A stretch of 40,997 bases of DNA from Liquorilactobacillus capillatus DSM 19910. GTDB lineage: Bacteria; Bacillota; Bacilli; Lactobacillales; Lactobacillaceae. The translations under genes were made by a program, and so were the position numbers. Below the pieces are notes generated by a model. It saw only the letters and a list, made by a program, of their open reading frames with translations. It did not search any database and was not told the origin of the DNA. The stretch spans positions 1 to 40,997 of the forward strand of contig NZ_AZEF01000012.1 of NCBI RefSeq assembly GCF_001434915.1, given 5' to 3'. Numbering within the stretch: position 1 is the stretch's first letter; each line of letters opens with the position of its first letter. Below are positions 1 to 6,455 of the stretch, piece by piece.

Positions 1-15
1 CCTGCAGCCGGCATA
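1..15. repeat. attL core (15-bp direct repeat, copy 1)
   Basis: CCTGCAGCCGGCATA is repeated exactly at 40983-40997. The integrase gene starts 45 bases inward, the usual place for an att core. The sequence reads like the 3' end of a tRNA gene: T-stem CCTGC, acceptor strand AGCCGGC, discriminator A. A 5' strand GCCGGCT would fit tRNA-Thr, but the tRNA body is outside the window, so its identity is inferred. The true core may be longer than what the window shows. Confidence 0.85.
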
Positions 16-50
16 TTAATACCTAGTGTTGATAGGGTTTGACGGTTGCC

Positions 51-69
51 ATTGCAACATTATTGCATC
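51..69. repeat. Putative integrase arm-type site, left
   Basis: A 19-bp sequence matches 40861-40879 at 17 of 19 positions in the same orientation. Each copy holds two ATTGCA half-sites 11 bp apart, one helical turn. It overlaps the last codons and the stop codon of the integrase gene. Position on both sides of the core suggests arm-type binding sites of a tyrosine integrase; binding is inferred. Confidence 0.5.
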
Positions 70-1190
70 AAATTGCTAGCTTTTGCAGCTGGCTTATTTT
101 TTTGGTCAATTTTATCTAATGAATTTTCAATTTGTTGATCCAATTTCGCTTTATGTTCTTCTATCAAATAGGCATAAACTTTTGATGTTGTAGACATATC
201 GGAATGTCCCAACCTTTTGCTTATTAAATATAGGTCGACATTATTCGCTAGCAGATATGCAACATGACTATGCCTTAAACTGTGAAAGTGAAATCCTTTT
301 TTCTGAATGCCACTTTGCTTCATTATCTGTCTAAGCGTTTTGTTTACCGCACTTGAGCTTGGAATAGTTTTATATTGATTTTCAAATACCATCTTTGAGT
401 CGCTTTTTAGTTCTTTCAGCAAATCCAAAAGAGAATCATTCACTTTGATAATACGTTTAGAACTGTCGTTTTTTGTTTCCTTGAATCCACCACCGTTGGT
501 GTAGTCCCAAGCCTTATTGATATCTATTGTTTTCCACGTGAAATTAATATCATTCCAAGTGAGTGCCATAATTTCGCCTAGACGCATGCCAGTGTAGATT
601 GCTGTTAATATCATATATCGTGAAGTGAAATGCTTTTGACGTCCACTTTTGAGCGCTGATACCAGTTTATTTATTTCAGCAATACTGAGATACTCAACTT
701 TTACTTGCTTATCTTTATTCCAACTCAGCTCAACATTCTGAGTAAAATCTTTCGCTAACAGATTATCAAATATTGCTGATCTAACACACGCTCTGACAAT
801 TGAATTGAGTTTCTGCACAGTATCTTTCGCATGATTTGAACCATAAAAAGTAATGAATTTTTGGTAAGTAGGGCGCGTTATACTGCCTAGCTTTGTGTTC
901 TTAAAATATTTTTTAATCACTTTTGATATTATTTTGTAGCGGCTGAGAGTTACGTTAGTTATTTTAGGCTGCTTATACGTTTTATACCATTCGTCAAAAT
1001 AATCAGAAAAGGGTATATTTTTCGTTACTGCGATTCCTTGGTTTATTTTATTTTCGAAATCAGTAGCAAACTTAGTGGCATCACGTTGCAGTCTGAAACC
1101 AGATTTATATTTTTGCCTAAGCTTGCCATTCTCCCTCCAAGAAATACGAGCTGCATAGTTGCCCTTGCTAACCTTGATTATTCTTGCCAT
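60..1190 (-). CDS. int: Tyrosine site-specific integrase
   Basis: This 376-aa protein should recombine attP with the bacterial att site and, with an excision factor, reverse the reaction. The N-terminal 55 residues look like an AP2-type arm-binding domain, residues 60-155 like the SAM-like core-binding domain, and 165-345 like the catalytic domain. The catalytic set is visible: Arg203 (TGMRLGE), Lys240, His303 and Arg306 (HSLRH), His329 (LGHS) and nucleophile Tyr339 (VYAY). The ATG is preceded by AAAGGAGG. The gene reads toward attL, and its 3' end overlaps a putative arm site. No separate excisionase was recognised. Family assignment is secure; the integration site is inferred. Confidence 0.95.
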   Translation of the reverse strand: MARIIKVSKGNYAARISWRENGKLRQKYKSGFRLQRDATKFATDFENKINQGIAVTKNIPFSDYFDEWYKTYKQPKITNVTLSRYKIISKVIKKYFKNTKLGSITRPTYQKFITFYGSNHAKDTVQKLNSIVRACVRSAIFDNLLAKDFTQNVELSWNKDKQVKVEYLSIAEINKLVSALKSGRQKHFTSRYMILTAIYTGMRLGEIMALTWNDINFTWKTIDINKAWDYTNGGGFKETKNDSSKRIIKVNDSLLDLLKELKSDSKMVFENQYKTIPSSSAVNKTLRQIMKQSGIQKKGFHFHSLRHSHVAYLLANNVDLYLISKRLGHSDMSTTSKVYAYLIEEHKAKLDQQIENSLDKIDQKNKPAAKASNLMQ

Positions 1191-1250
1191 ACTATTTTTC
1201 CTCCTTTATAATGAAATAGGGCATAATTGCCCCATAATTTATTACAGCAG

Positions 1251-1288
1251 CACATCCTTAACTTTGGTCGGTGGGGGATGTGTTTTTT
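1251..1288 (+). terminator. Plus-strand intrinsic terminator between int and the membrane-protein gene
   Basis: CACATCC (1251-1257) pairs with GGATGTG (1276-1282) and is followed by six T on the plus strand. Neighbouring genes are on the minus strand, and the minus strand has no U-run after the hairpin. It would therefore stop antisense transcripts coming from the att side rather than end these genes. Confidence 0.45.
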
Positions 1289-1289
1289 A

Positions 1290-2006
1290 TTAATTTAAGT
1301 TTAAAGTGAAATCATAAGTATGGCTAGAATTTTCATCTTCGTAATCATCTGTATCATAATTTGCATCGAATTTATAGCGGATAGTCTTTAATGACGAAAC
1401 ACTGCTGAGAGATTTAACCGGTATCGTTACGTCTCCAGATTTGTTAGCCCCTTTTGAAATTTCGCCGTCCCACGATTCGTCAGAATCAGCTTCATGTTGC
1501 TCACCATTACTATATATAGCTGTTCCTTGTGTTGGATAGATACTAATATCTCTAGTAGGAGATATTGTGAAATGGATTCTTACAAAGCCATTTACTTGAA
1601 ATGTACCATCGTTAGCTGATTTGTATTTGTAGTCTTTGGCTAATTTGTACACCGTTACTTTGTCGACTTTAACAGATGTTCCTGCCCAATTAGAATCTGA
1701 AAAATTAGTTGAATAGGCTTTTGAATTAGCAACGTCGTAATCTTGATATGAAATCGTTATTTTCTTTGAACCATTATCTGCTGATGCAGAAGACTCACCT
1801 TTTTCTGCTTTTGTTGTTTTGTGTGCTGTAGCTTTACCAGATGCTGCAGAAGAACTCGTATCATTGTTTGAATTTCCTATCTGACTAAACCCAATAATTA
1901 CAACAACAGCTACAACTAGCCAAAACCACACACGCTTATAGAAGGGCTTTTTCTCCTTAACCTCATATTGCTTACCATCTTCGCCCTTAATAGTTTTCTT
2001 TGCCAT
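1290..2006 (-). CDS. Membrane-anchored accessory protein of the lysogeny module
   Basis: This 238-aa protein has a charged N-terminus (about 25 residues), one transmembrane helix (residues 28-42, WFWLVVAVVVIIGF), a Ser/Ala/Thr-rich linker to about 80, and a beta-rich C-terminal domain of about 155 residues that resembles DUF5067/DUF4352 Ig-like domains. There is no lipobox Cys, so it is probably a signal-anchor protein with the C-terminal domain outside the membrane. A strong AAGGAGG precedes the ATG. It lies between int and the repressor, where phages often carry genes expressed in the lysogen, such as superinfection-exclusion proteins. That role is a guess from location; the topology is seen. 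Confidence 0.7.
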   Translation of the reverse strand: MAKKTIKGEDGKQYEVKEKKPFYKRVWFWLVVAVVVIIGFSQIGNSNNDTSSSAASGKATAHKTTKAEKGESSASADNGSKKITISYQDYDVANSKAYSTNFSDSNWAGTSVKVDKVTVYKLAKDYKYKSANDGTFQVNGFVRIHFTISPTRDISIYPTQGTAIYSNGEQHEADSDESWDGEISKGANKSGDVTIPVKSLSSVSSLKTIRYKFDANYDTDDYEDENSSHTYDFTLNLN

Positions 2007-2095
2007 TTTGTTGGCCTCCTTGTTTGTCAGCTTTTAATGTCTTCAGGATTTGGACTAAGTATTTGTTAATAAAAAATATAAATCATTATGTACGT

Positions 2096-2128
2096 GTATC
2101 TGAGTTATGTTATATTTTACTCAGATAC
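2096..2128. repeat. Perfect 10-bp inverted repeat
   Basis: GTATCTGAGT (2096-2105) and ACTCAGATAC (2119-2128) form a perfect dyad with a 13-nt centre. Neither side has a T-run, so it is not a standard terminator. It lies upstream of the membrane-protein gene (minus strand) and could be an operator or an RNA hairpin. Confidence 0.4.
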
Positions 2129-2157
2129 GAAAATGTTAAGTCCTAGTTATGATTGTC

Positions 2158-2178
2158 AGTCCTTGCTAGGGCTTTTTT
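2158..2178 (+). terminator. Plus-strand intrinsic terminator at the repressor 3' end
   Basis: AGTCC (2158-2162) pairs with GGGCT (2169-2173), followed by a T-run to 2178. A competing arm AGTCCTAG at 2139-2146 can pair with the same 3' strand (2166-2173). The repressor gene is on the other strand, so this stop serves plus-strand (antisense) transcripts. Confidence 0.45.
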
Positions 2179-2184
2179 ATTTGC

Positions 2185-2850
2185 CTATAAATCACTCGTA
2201 TATCTTATTGCTTTGCCTAATATCCTAGCCGGATGGTTCTTATCAGCAATGATAGGGTCAAATTCTGGATTGTCAGGCATTAAAAACATAGTGCCGTTGA
2301 CACGCTTTATTCTTTTAAGCGTAGCTTCATTGTCCTCAGTCATTAAAACTGCAGCTATTTCACTATCTTCAACATCTTCTTGTAAACGTATTAATACTTT
2401 TGAACCATTAGGTATTGTTGGTTTCATTGAGTTGCCCTTGGCTTTTAAATAAAATAATTTGCCAGATGGTAAATCGTCTGCAGGCTCACTTATATACTCC
2501 TCTATGTTTTCTTCGGCTAGGATAGGATCACCGCAAGCGATTGTTCCTAATAATGGTATTTTTGTAATTTTCGTTATAGGTATTACATTATTAGGCATAG
2601 AACCTTTGACCAATCTAGGGTCAATATCACTCTTGTTAACGTTCAAAGCTTCTGAAAGTTTTTCTATAGTACCTATATTAGGTGTAGATCTTTTGGCAAA
2701 GTATCCAGATAACGTTGAAACTGGTATTCCTGTTTTTTCAGATAGTTCCTTTTGGGTCATTCCTCTACTATAGAATTTAAGGTTGTCAGAAATAGTTTTC
2801 CTGATCTCGATTTCCAATGGTGAAAGTTTGTTTCTAGGCAATATAATCAT
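2185..2850 (-). CDS. CI-like repressor (HTH plus S24/LexA self-cleaving domain)
   Basis: This 221-aa protein should hold lysogeny by binding the operators at 2874-2952 and 3190-3205. Residues about 12-80 are an XRE helix-turn-helix (MTQKELSEKTGIPVSTLSGY). Residues 98-220 are an S24 peptidase domain with Ser141 (GNSMKP) and Lys179 as the catalytic dyad. The likely self-cleavage bond is Cys106-Gly107 in GTIACGDP; a Cys-Gly bond is also used by UmuD, while LexA uses Ala-Gly. RecA-stimulated cleavage on DNA damage is therefore expected. The start has only a weak GAAAAGAG ribosome site, and PL would give a leader of about 12 nt. The gene is divergent from cro. Confidence 0.93.
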   Translation of the reverse strand: MIILPRNKLSPLEIEIRKTISDNLKFYSRGMTQKELSEKTGIPVSTLSGYFAKRSTPNIGTIEKLSEALNVNKSDIDPRLVKGSMPNNVIPITKITKIPLLGTIACGDPILAEENIEEYISEPADDLPSGKLFYLKAKGNSMKPTIPNGSKVLIRLQEDVEDSEIAAVLMTEDNEATLKRIKRVNGTMFLMPDNPEFDPIIADKNHPARILGKAIRYTSDL

Positions 2851-2868
2851 CTCTTTTCTATATTTACA

Positions 2869-2897
2869 ATTATAACGACTTTATTCGATAAAAACAA
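2869..2897 (-). promoter_or_regulatory. PL promoter (repressor)
   Basis: On the minus strand: -35 TTGTTT (2892-2897), spacer 17, -10 TATAAT (2869-2874). Operator O1 fills the spacer. The start of transcription would be near 2862, about 12 nt before the repressor ATG. Confidence 0.65.
2874..2889. promoter_or_regulatory. Operator O1
   Basis: AACGACTTTATTCGAT fits the 16-bp dyad consensus AACGANTWWANTCGTT seen in all four sites. It sits between the -35 and -10 of PL, so binding should shut off repressor transcription. Confidence 0.7.
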
Positions 2898-2915
2898 TAT
2901 AAAAATATAAAAAAT

Positions 2916-2931
2916 AACGAATTTAATCGTT
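2916..2931. promoter_or_regulatory. Operator O2
   Basis: AACGAATTTAATCGTT is a dyad overlapping the first bases of the PR -35 box. Its centre is 42 bp from O1 and 21 bp from O3, so all three sites face the same side of the helix. Confidence 0.75.
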
Positions 2932-2958
2932 GACACAACGAGTAAACTCGTTTATAGT
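2930..2958 (+). promoter_or_regulatory. PR promoter (cro and early operon)
   Basis: TTGACA (2930-2935), a 17-bp spacer and TATAGT (2953-2958) make a near-consensus promoter. The spacer holds operator O3 and the -35 touches O2. Transcription should start near 2965, just upstream of the cro ribosome site. Confidence 0.85.
2937..2952. promoter_or_regulatory. Operator O3
   Basis: AACGAGTAAACTCGTT is a perfect 16-bp palindrome that exactly fills the PR spacer. Occupancy by the repressor would block PR. Confidence 0.8.
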
Positions 2959-2985
2959 TATAACCGTAGAAAGGAAGTGAAACAT

Positions 2986-3237
2986 ATGAATATCAAAAAT
3001 AAAATTACCTTGGAAGCAGCACGTAGGAATGCTGGGTATTCACAAATTGATGCAGCAAAACTTATGGGGGTACACCCACAAACCATTTCAGCTTGGGAAA
3101 AAGATAGCACTAACTTGTCGATTCCAGAAGCAAACAAGATAGCTTCTATATATAAGATACCTGCTGACATGATTTTTTTTGGAAATAGAAACGAGTTTAT
3201 TCGTAACTTGAGAAAAAGACAGTTAGTTAAGGAATAG
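2986..3237 (+). CDS. Cro-like XRE transcriptional regulator
   Basis: This 83-aa protein is almost entirely one XRE helix-turn-helix domain (ARRNAGYSQIDAAKLMGVHP, then QTISAWEKD). As first gene from PR and divergent from the CI gene, it is the expected Cro-type antagonist that binds the same operators and lowers repressor synthesis. The ATG at 2986 is chosen because AAAGGA ends about 10 nt upstream; a GTG at 2977 would sit inside the ribosome site. The last 17 codons contain a fourth operator copy (3190-3205). DNA binding is secure by family; the Cro role is inferred from position. Confidence 0.88.
   Translation: MNIKNKITLEAARRNAGYSQIDAAKLMGVHPQTISAWEKDSTNLSIPEANKIASIYKIPADMIFFGNRNEFIRNLRKRQLVKE
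3190..3205. promoter_or_regulatory. Distal operator O4 inside cro
   Basis: AACGAGTTTATTCGTA matches the operator consensus at every fixed position but the last. It encodes part of NRNEFIRN of the Cro-like protein. Its centre is 253 bp from O3. Repressor looping between O4 and O1-O3 is possible, as reported for the distal operator of lactococcal phage TP901-1. Confidence 0.6.
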
Positions 3238-3253
3238 AAAGGAAGTTTTAAAA

Positions 3254-4015
3254 ATGAAAGAACTAATACCAACGCATCGTGACAACAACGGAAATATTTT
3301 AGTAAGTGGGCGTGATTTGCACAAGTTCTTAGAAGTAAGAGAAAAATATACTCAATGGTTTGAAAGGATGTCTGAGTATGGATTTGCTGAAAACGTTGAT
3401 TTTACAAGTTTATCCGAAAAATCGGAAAAACCTTTCGGAGGGCGCCCAACGGTTGACCATGCTATGACAATTGACATGGCTAAAGAGATTTCAATGCTTC
3501 AACGGAATGAAAAAGGCAAGCAGGCTCGTAAATATTTTATATCTATTGAAAACAAGTATAAGCAGAGCCAACTTGATACAACCAATCTCAGCCCGGAATT
3601 GCAGATGTTTAACGGATTGTTTAAAGCTCTTGCTAAGAATGAGCTAGCAACTAAGCAGTTAGATTCAAAAGTCGACAGCATTTCTGAAATTGTAGCTGTA
3701 TCAACAAAAGATTGGAAGAACGAAACTAATCATTTGATCAATAAAATTGCACGTCAGCAAGGGAATACAGGCGACGCACACAGAACTATACGAACTGATA
3801 TATACGCAGATGTTGATAGACGTGGAGGAGTGAGCCTGAATATTCGGTTGACAAACTTGAAACGTAGAATGGCGCTTGAAGGAGCGTCTAAAACGAAACT
3901 CAGCAAAGTAAACCGTGTTGACGTTATCTCTCAAGATAAAAAGCTGATTGAGATTTACATGGCTATTGTTAAAGAGTTTGCAATTAAATACGGTGTTTGG
4001 AAAGACCAATATTAG
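3254..4015 (+). CDS. ant: Antirepressor (AntA/AntB plus ORF6C domains)
   Basis: This 253-aa protein has an N-terminal AntA/AntB domain (residues 1-105: VSGRDLHKFLEVREKYTQWF, then FTSLSEKSEKPFGGRP and DMAKEISMLQRNEKGKQARK) and a C-terminal ORF6C-like domain (about 170-253). The two are joined by a helical stretch. Such proteins inactivate phage repressors by direct binding and promote lytic growth; the domain pair is well known in phages of low-GC Gram-positive bacteria. It follows cro by 16 bp and shares PR. GAAAGGAAG precedes the ATG. The actual target, presumably the CI at 2185-2850, is inferred. Confidence 0.9.
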   Translation: MKELIPTHRDNNGNILVSGRDLHKFLEVREKYTQWFERMSEYGFAENVDFTSLSEKSEKPFGGRPTVDHAMTIDMAKEISMLQRNEKGKQARKYFISIENKYKQSQLDTTNLSPELQMFNGLFKALAKNELATKQLDSKVDSISEIVAVSTKDWKNETNHLINKIARQQGNTGDAHRTIRTDIYADVDRRGGVSLNIRLTNLKRRMALEGASKTKLSKVNRVDVISQDKKLIEIYMAIVKEFAIKYGVWKDQY

Positions 4016-4134
4016 AGGTTAGGGCGAATCGCCACCCCCTTTTATATAGGCCCTGCGATATTTTACGCAGACCTAGGGAGGAACGAATCGTTACCCCTTA
4101 CGCATGATGAATAAGCATAGAAAGGAATGATCAC
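4016..4134 (+). other. Intergenic region with three hairpins
   Basis: Hairpin A GGCG-AAT-CGCC (4023-4033) is flanked by G-rich and C-rich runs and followed by CCCCCTTTT. Hairpin B pairs CTGCG (4053-4057) with CGCAG (4066-4070), plus an outer TAGG/CCTA. Hairpin C AACG-AAT-CGTT (4082-4092) repeats the same loop and flanks. A and C look like two copies of one RNA element at the end of the switch operon. No gene is visible here; attenuation or RNA processing is possible. Confidence 0.4.
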
Positions 4135-4452
4135 ATGGAAGCTCTTTTGAATGAGAAAGTATTGACTGGCTATTTGAAAGAGATGGTCGACAAATACGTA
4201 GGTGATTATCTGGACAGTCTAACAGTCTGGTGGGACATGGAGACATTCAACGAGCGGTGTGGATGCAGTAAGGGTCAAGCGTGGATTGTCAAAAATATTC
4301 TTGAACCATATAGGGATGAAATTGACGTGAGAAATGGTGGCTGGTGCAGATATTACTACGGGGGTAGAAGTAGCTATCAGTTCATTGCAAAAGAAGCTTG
4401 TGAATGGATTGAGAAACATGCTCATGAAATAGATTGGAGCAGTGAGTTATGA
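4135..4452 (+). CDS. DUF771 family protein
   Basis: This 105-aa protein resembles the DUF771 family found early in Lactobacillus and Lactococcus phages: WWDMETFNERCGCSKGQAWI, then a short link to an Arg/Gly/Tyr patch and a C-terminal helix FIAKEACEWIEKHAHEIDW. The family has no established function; the first part looks like a winged or excisionase-like helix-turn-helix, so DNA binding is possible. AGAAAGGAATG precedes the ATG. Its stop overlaps the next ATG (ATGA). Confidence 0.7.
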   Translation: MEALLNEKVLTGYLKEMVDKYVGDYLDSLTVWWDMETFNERCGCSKGQAWIVKNILEPYRDEIDVRNGGWCRYYYGGRSSYQFIAKEACEWIEKHAHEIDWSSEL

Positions 4453-4613
4453 CATACACAGCAATCGTTTTTGCCTGGGGTGCCTTCGTAGGCGTGGCAG
4501 TAACACTGATTTTGATTGGAGGTAGCAAAGATGAAAAAAATGGCAGTGGGATTTCTGATCGGCATGATGTTCGTCAAGATAGCGGGGCTTATGACCGTGT
4601 CAATCGGCTATGA
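4449..4613 (+). CDS. Small single-pass membrane protein
   Basis: This 54-aa ORF starts at an ATGA overlap with the preceding stop, so translation is probably coupled. Residues 4-24 (TAIVFAWGAFVGVAVTLILI) form a transmembrane helix, followed by a polar tail. It overlaps the next gene by 83 bases in another frame, and its helix-coding part carries that gene's ribosome site. Function unknown. Confidence 0.5.
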   Translation: MTYTAIVFAWGAFVGVAVTLILIGGSKDEKNGSGISDRHDVRQDSGAYDRVNRL

Positions 4614-4704
4614 TTTAGCACTGCTCGCATTCTGCACAGTGTGTTTCATGGTCGGCGCTGTGTTGAGCAAGTGGGCGTATCAAAGTGAAAGGGGTGATAA
4701 GTGA
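4531..4704 (+). CDS. Small membrane protein, two helices
   Basis: This 57-aa protein has two hydrophobic segments (residues 4-24 and 31-49) and a charged tail SERGDK. The ATG at 4531 is chosen over the TTG at 4516 because GGAGG lies at 4518-4522. It ends in a TGATG overlap with the next ORF. It belongs to a run of three tiny membrane proteins; function unknown. Confidence 0.6.
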   Translation: MKKMAVGFLIGMMFVKIAGLMTVSIGYDLALLAFCTVCFMVGAVLSKWAYQSERGDK

Positions 4705-4811
4705 TGGCTGCATGGTTGGTCGTAGTCGTGATATTGATACTGGCGTTGCTGATTCAATATGTGGTCAATCCGATACTGACAAAAGTCAAAAATAAGGAGG
4801 AAGAAAAATGA
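4704..4811 (+). CDS. 35-aa single-helix membrane microprotein
   Basis: The ATG overlaps the preceding stop (TGATG) and the stop overlaps the next ATG (ATGA). Residues 3-24 are strongly hydrophobic (AWLVVVVILILALLIQYVV), followed by a Lys/Glu tail. The end of the gene doubles as the AAGGAGGAAG ribosome site of the next gene. The composition and tight coupling favour a real small protein. Function unknown. Confidence 0.5.
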   Translation: MAAWLVVVVILILALLIQYVVNPILTKVKNKEEEK

Positions 4812-5131
4812 AGTTTAAGGATTACTTTGCTGAGGCTATCAAGTACGGCGAGAGTTTAGGGTTCATTGATACAACTGATTCAAAGTGGTTTGTCCAACTG
4901 GGTGAAAGTAAAAAAGCAGTTGATGAAGCTGGCGAAGAATATCGCCCGACATTCATCGGAGTTTGGGACGACGAAGGAATTGAAATTGGAACTATTAATT
5001 TTGTCGAACCACAAATCACACCACAGCAACAGATCAAGCTAGTTTTAATGTTTGCTAACGCATATGAAAAATACCTGTCCGATGCAGAAACGTTGGGTGT
5101 TGATGAAGATGGCAATCTTATACCAGCATAA
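4808..5131 (+). CDS. Hypothetical early protein
   Basis: This 107-aa soluble, acidic protein is preceded by AAGGAGGAAG. It begins MKFKDYFAEAIKYGESLGFI and has a central beta-like stretch and a helical C-terminus ending in a Gly/Asp loop. I recognise no family. It is the last gene before a short gap with a weak hairpin (GAG...CCA...TGG...CTC, 5136-5156). Confidence 0.7.
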   Translation: MKFKDYFAEAIKYGESLGFIDTTDSKWFVQLGESKKAVDEAGEEYRPTFIGVWDDEGIEIGTINFVEPQITPQQQIKLVLMFANAYEKYLSDAETLGVDEDGNLIPA

Positions 5132-5204
5132 AAAAGAGCCCACGGCAATGGACTCCATAAAAAATATTAACTAACTAATTTTAACACAACGGAGGTAATT
5201 AATC

Positions 5205-5312
5205 ATGGAACTAAAACAAGCGTTCGAGGTACTCGCAAAGCATTACGGATTAACTGCTGACGAGGTAAAAGAAGTGTTGGATATGACAACAGGAAAGAGG
5301 ACAAGTAAATGA
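5205..5312 (+). CDS. 35-aa early microprotein
   Basis: A strong ACGGAGGT site precedes the ATG. The peptide (MELKQAFEVLAKHYGLTADE to start, ending GKRTSK) has the look of a small helix-turn-helix or three-helix fragment. Its stop overlaps the next ATG (ATGA), so it may translationally couple the following gene. Function unknown. Confidence 0.55.
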   Translation: MELKQAFEVLAKHYGLTADEVKEVLDMTTGKRTSK

Positions 5313-6007
5313 CTTTAGAAAATAAAATACTTTCGAGTATGAGCAACTACTTAGCTAGCCAAGAGGTCACTAAAAAAATTGAAAATGCTGTAAAAAAAGC
5401 GACTGATGATGTGATTGAAGATTTGTTTACTAGCTATCAATCACCAGTTAAAGAAATCATTGATAAAAATTTACGTAGTGGTCTCTTGAAGCAAATGAAG
5501 AATACTGATTACTCGCAAAGCGTAGTATCACTTGAGTTGCTTGTTAGACAGGTTATCAAGCAAGCGTCCGCTGAAAATAATAACACGCTCAAAAGATTCA
5601 AAGATTGGGCTACTTTCGAGCCGCCGGAAAAAGTTAAAACATCTGAAATTTTTGGTAGGTATCTGAAATTTGTTGAAGAGAATATTGATACATCAGAACT
5701 AGAAGTTGAATTTGATGATGGTCCTTCATTTGATGGCGGAGTTGTGAATATGGAAATTGAAAGCTGTGATACTTCATCTAAAGTTAAGCTCACTTGTGAG
5801 AAAGACGATTCATTGGATCGCGAATTTGAAATATTCAATTTCAACAACACGGTTTGGCTAAGAGAAGGTAGTCCGAGCCTACGTATGGTTGATGAATTTG
5901 AGTTTTGGTTGAGAAATATTGAAGCTAATCAAGTAAGGATTGAAATTGATGAAACAGATGCAGAGGAAGATGTTGAAGTGCAGGAAGAACCAGAGCCGAA
6001 TTATTAA
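5309..6007 (+). CDS. Hypothetical early protein with acidic tail
   Basis: This 232-aa protein has a helical N-terminal half (residues 1-110), a beta-rich half (about 120-200) and a very acidic C-terminus (DETDAEEDVEVQEEPEPNY). It starts by ATGA overlap with the 35-aa ORF. No family is recognised. Acidic tails are common on phage proteins that bind single-strand binding proteins or mimic DNA, but nothing here proves either. Confidence 0.75.
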   Translation: MTLENKILSSMSNYLASQEVTKKIENAVKKATDDVIEDLFTSYQSPVKEIIDKNLRSGLLKQMKNTDYSQSVVSLELLVRQVIKQASAENNNTLKRFKDWATFEPPEKVKTSEIFGRYLKFVEENIDTSELEVEFDDGPSFDGGVVNMEIESCDTSSKVKLTCEKDDSLDREFEIFNFNNTVWLREGSPSLRMVDEFEFWLRNIEANQVRIEIDETDAEEDVEVQEEPEPNY

Positions 6008-6019
6008 GGAGGAGTAACC

Positions 6020-6196
6020 ATGACAGTAAAAGAAGCGTACCAACGTGTTAAAGCAATGAAATTTTTCATCGGTCAGTTGTGGGTAAGCAACGAGCTAGTG
6101 CTAGAGAAAGCCTACGCTGACCTAGACAAAGCTGAGCAGGAATATAGCGAATTAGCGTTCGGAGGTGTGACTAATGTTACCAGCACAAGCGATTGA
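6020..6196 (+). CDS. 58-aa hypothetical protein
   Basis: AAGGAGGAG lies 6 bp before the ATG. The protein is mostly helical (MTVKEAYQRVKAMKFFIGQL, then WVSNELVLEKAYADLDKAEQ) and probably a short coiled coil. Its end overlaps the next gene by 23 bases in another frame, which includes the GGAGG of that gene. Similar short helical proteins are frequent just upstream of recombinase genes in Lactobacillus phages; function unknown. Confidence 0.6.
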   Translation: MTVKEAYQRVKAMKFFIGQLWVSNELVLEKAYADLDKAEQEYSELAFGGVTNVTSTSD

Positions 6197-6455
6197 CCGA
6201 CACAAAGCTATCCAGGCGTATGAGGAACAGCAACACCTGTTTGCACCATGTGATCGCCCACAGCTTGATTACAAGGGCAATAAGATCATTTCCAATCGGA
6301 AGTACTATTTTTTCGAGATTAGCGGTGAGTGTGAAGCAGTGATTGATGATGATTTGCCAACGTATATCGCTGAAATCGTTGAAGACATGGACATTGAAGA
6401 AGTCAAAAATGTTATGAATTCGGCAGAAATAGAATACGTGGAGGTGGAGCTGTAA
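6174..6455 (+). CDS. Hypothetical protein upstream of recombinase
   Basis: This 93-aa acidic protein (residues 60-93 are rich in Asp/Glu) is preceded by TTCGGAGGTG and ends in a TAATG overlap with the recombinase gene. It has one Cys-Asp-Arg-Pro stretch and an aromatic YYFF motif but no clear domain. Coupling to recT suggests co-regulation with recombination genes. Confidence 0.7.
   Translation: MLPAQAIDRHKAIQAYEEQQHLFAPCDRPQLDYKGNKIISNRKYYFFEISGECEAVIDDDLPTYIAEIVEDMDIEEVKNVMNSAEIEYVEVEL

Noticed and set aside
2153-2773. Plus-strand ORFs opposite the repressor gene
   Set aside because: They are shadows of the repressor frame, with no promoter or ribosome site.
3254-4015. KilA-N or Rha-type regulator instead of antirepressor
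   Set aside because: The AntA/AntB motif and the C-terminal ORF6C-like part fit an antirepressor better.
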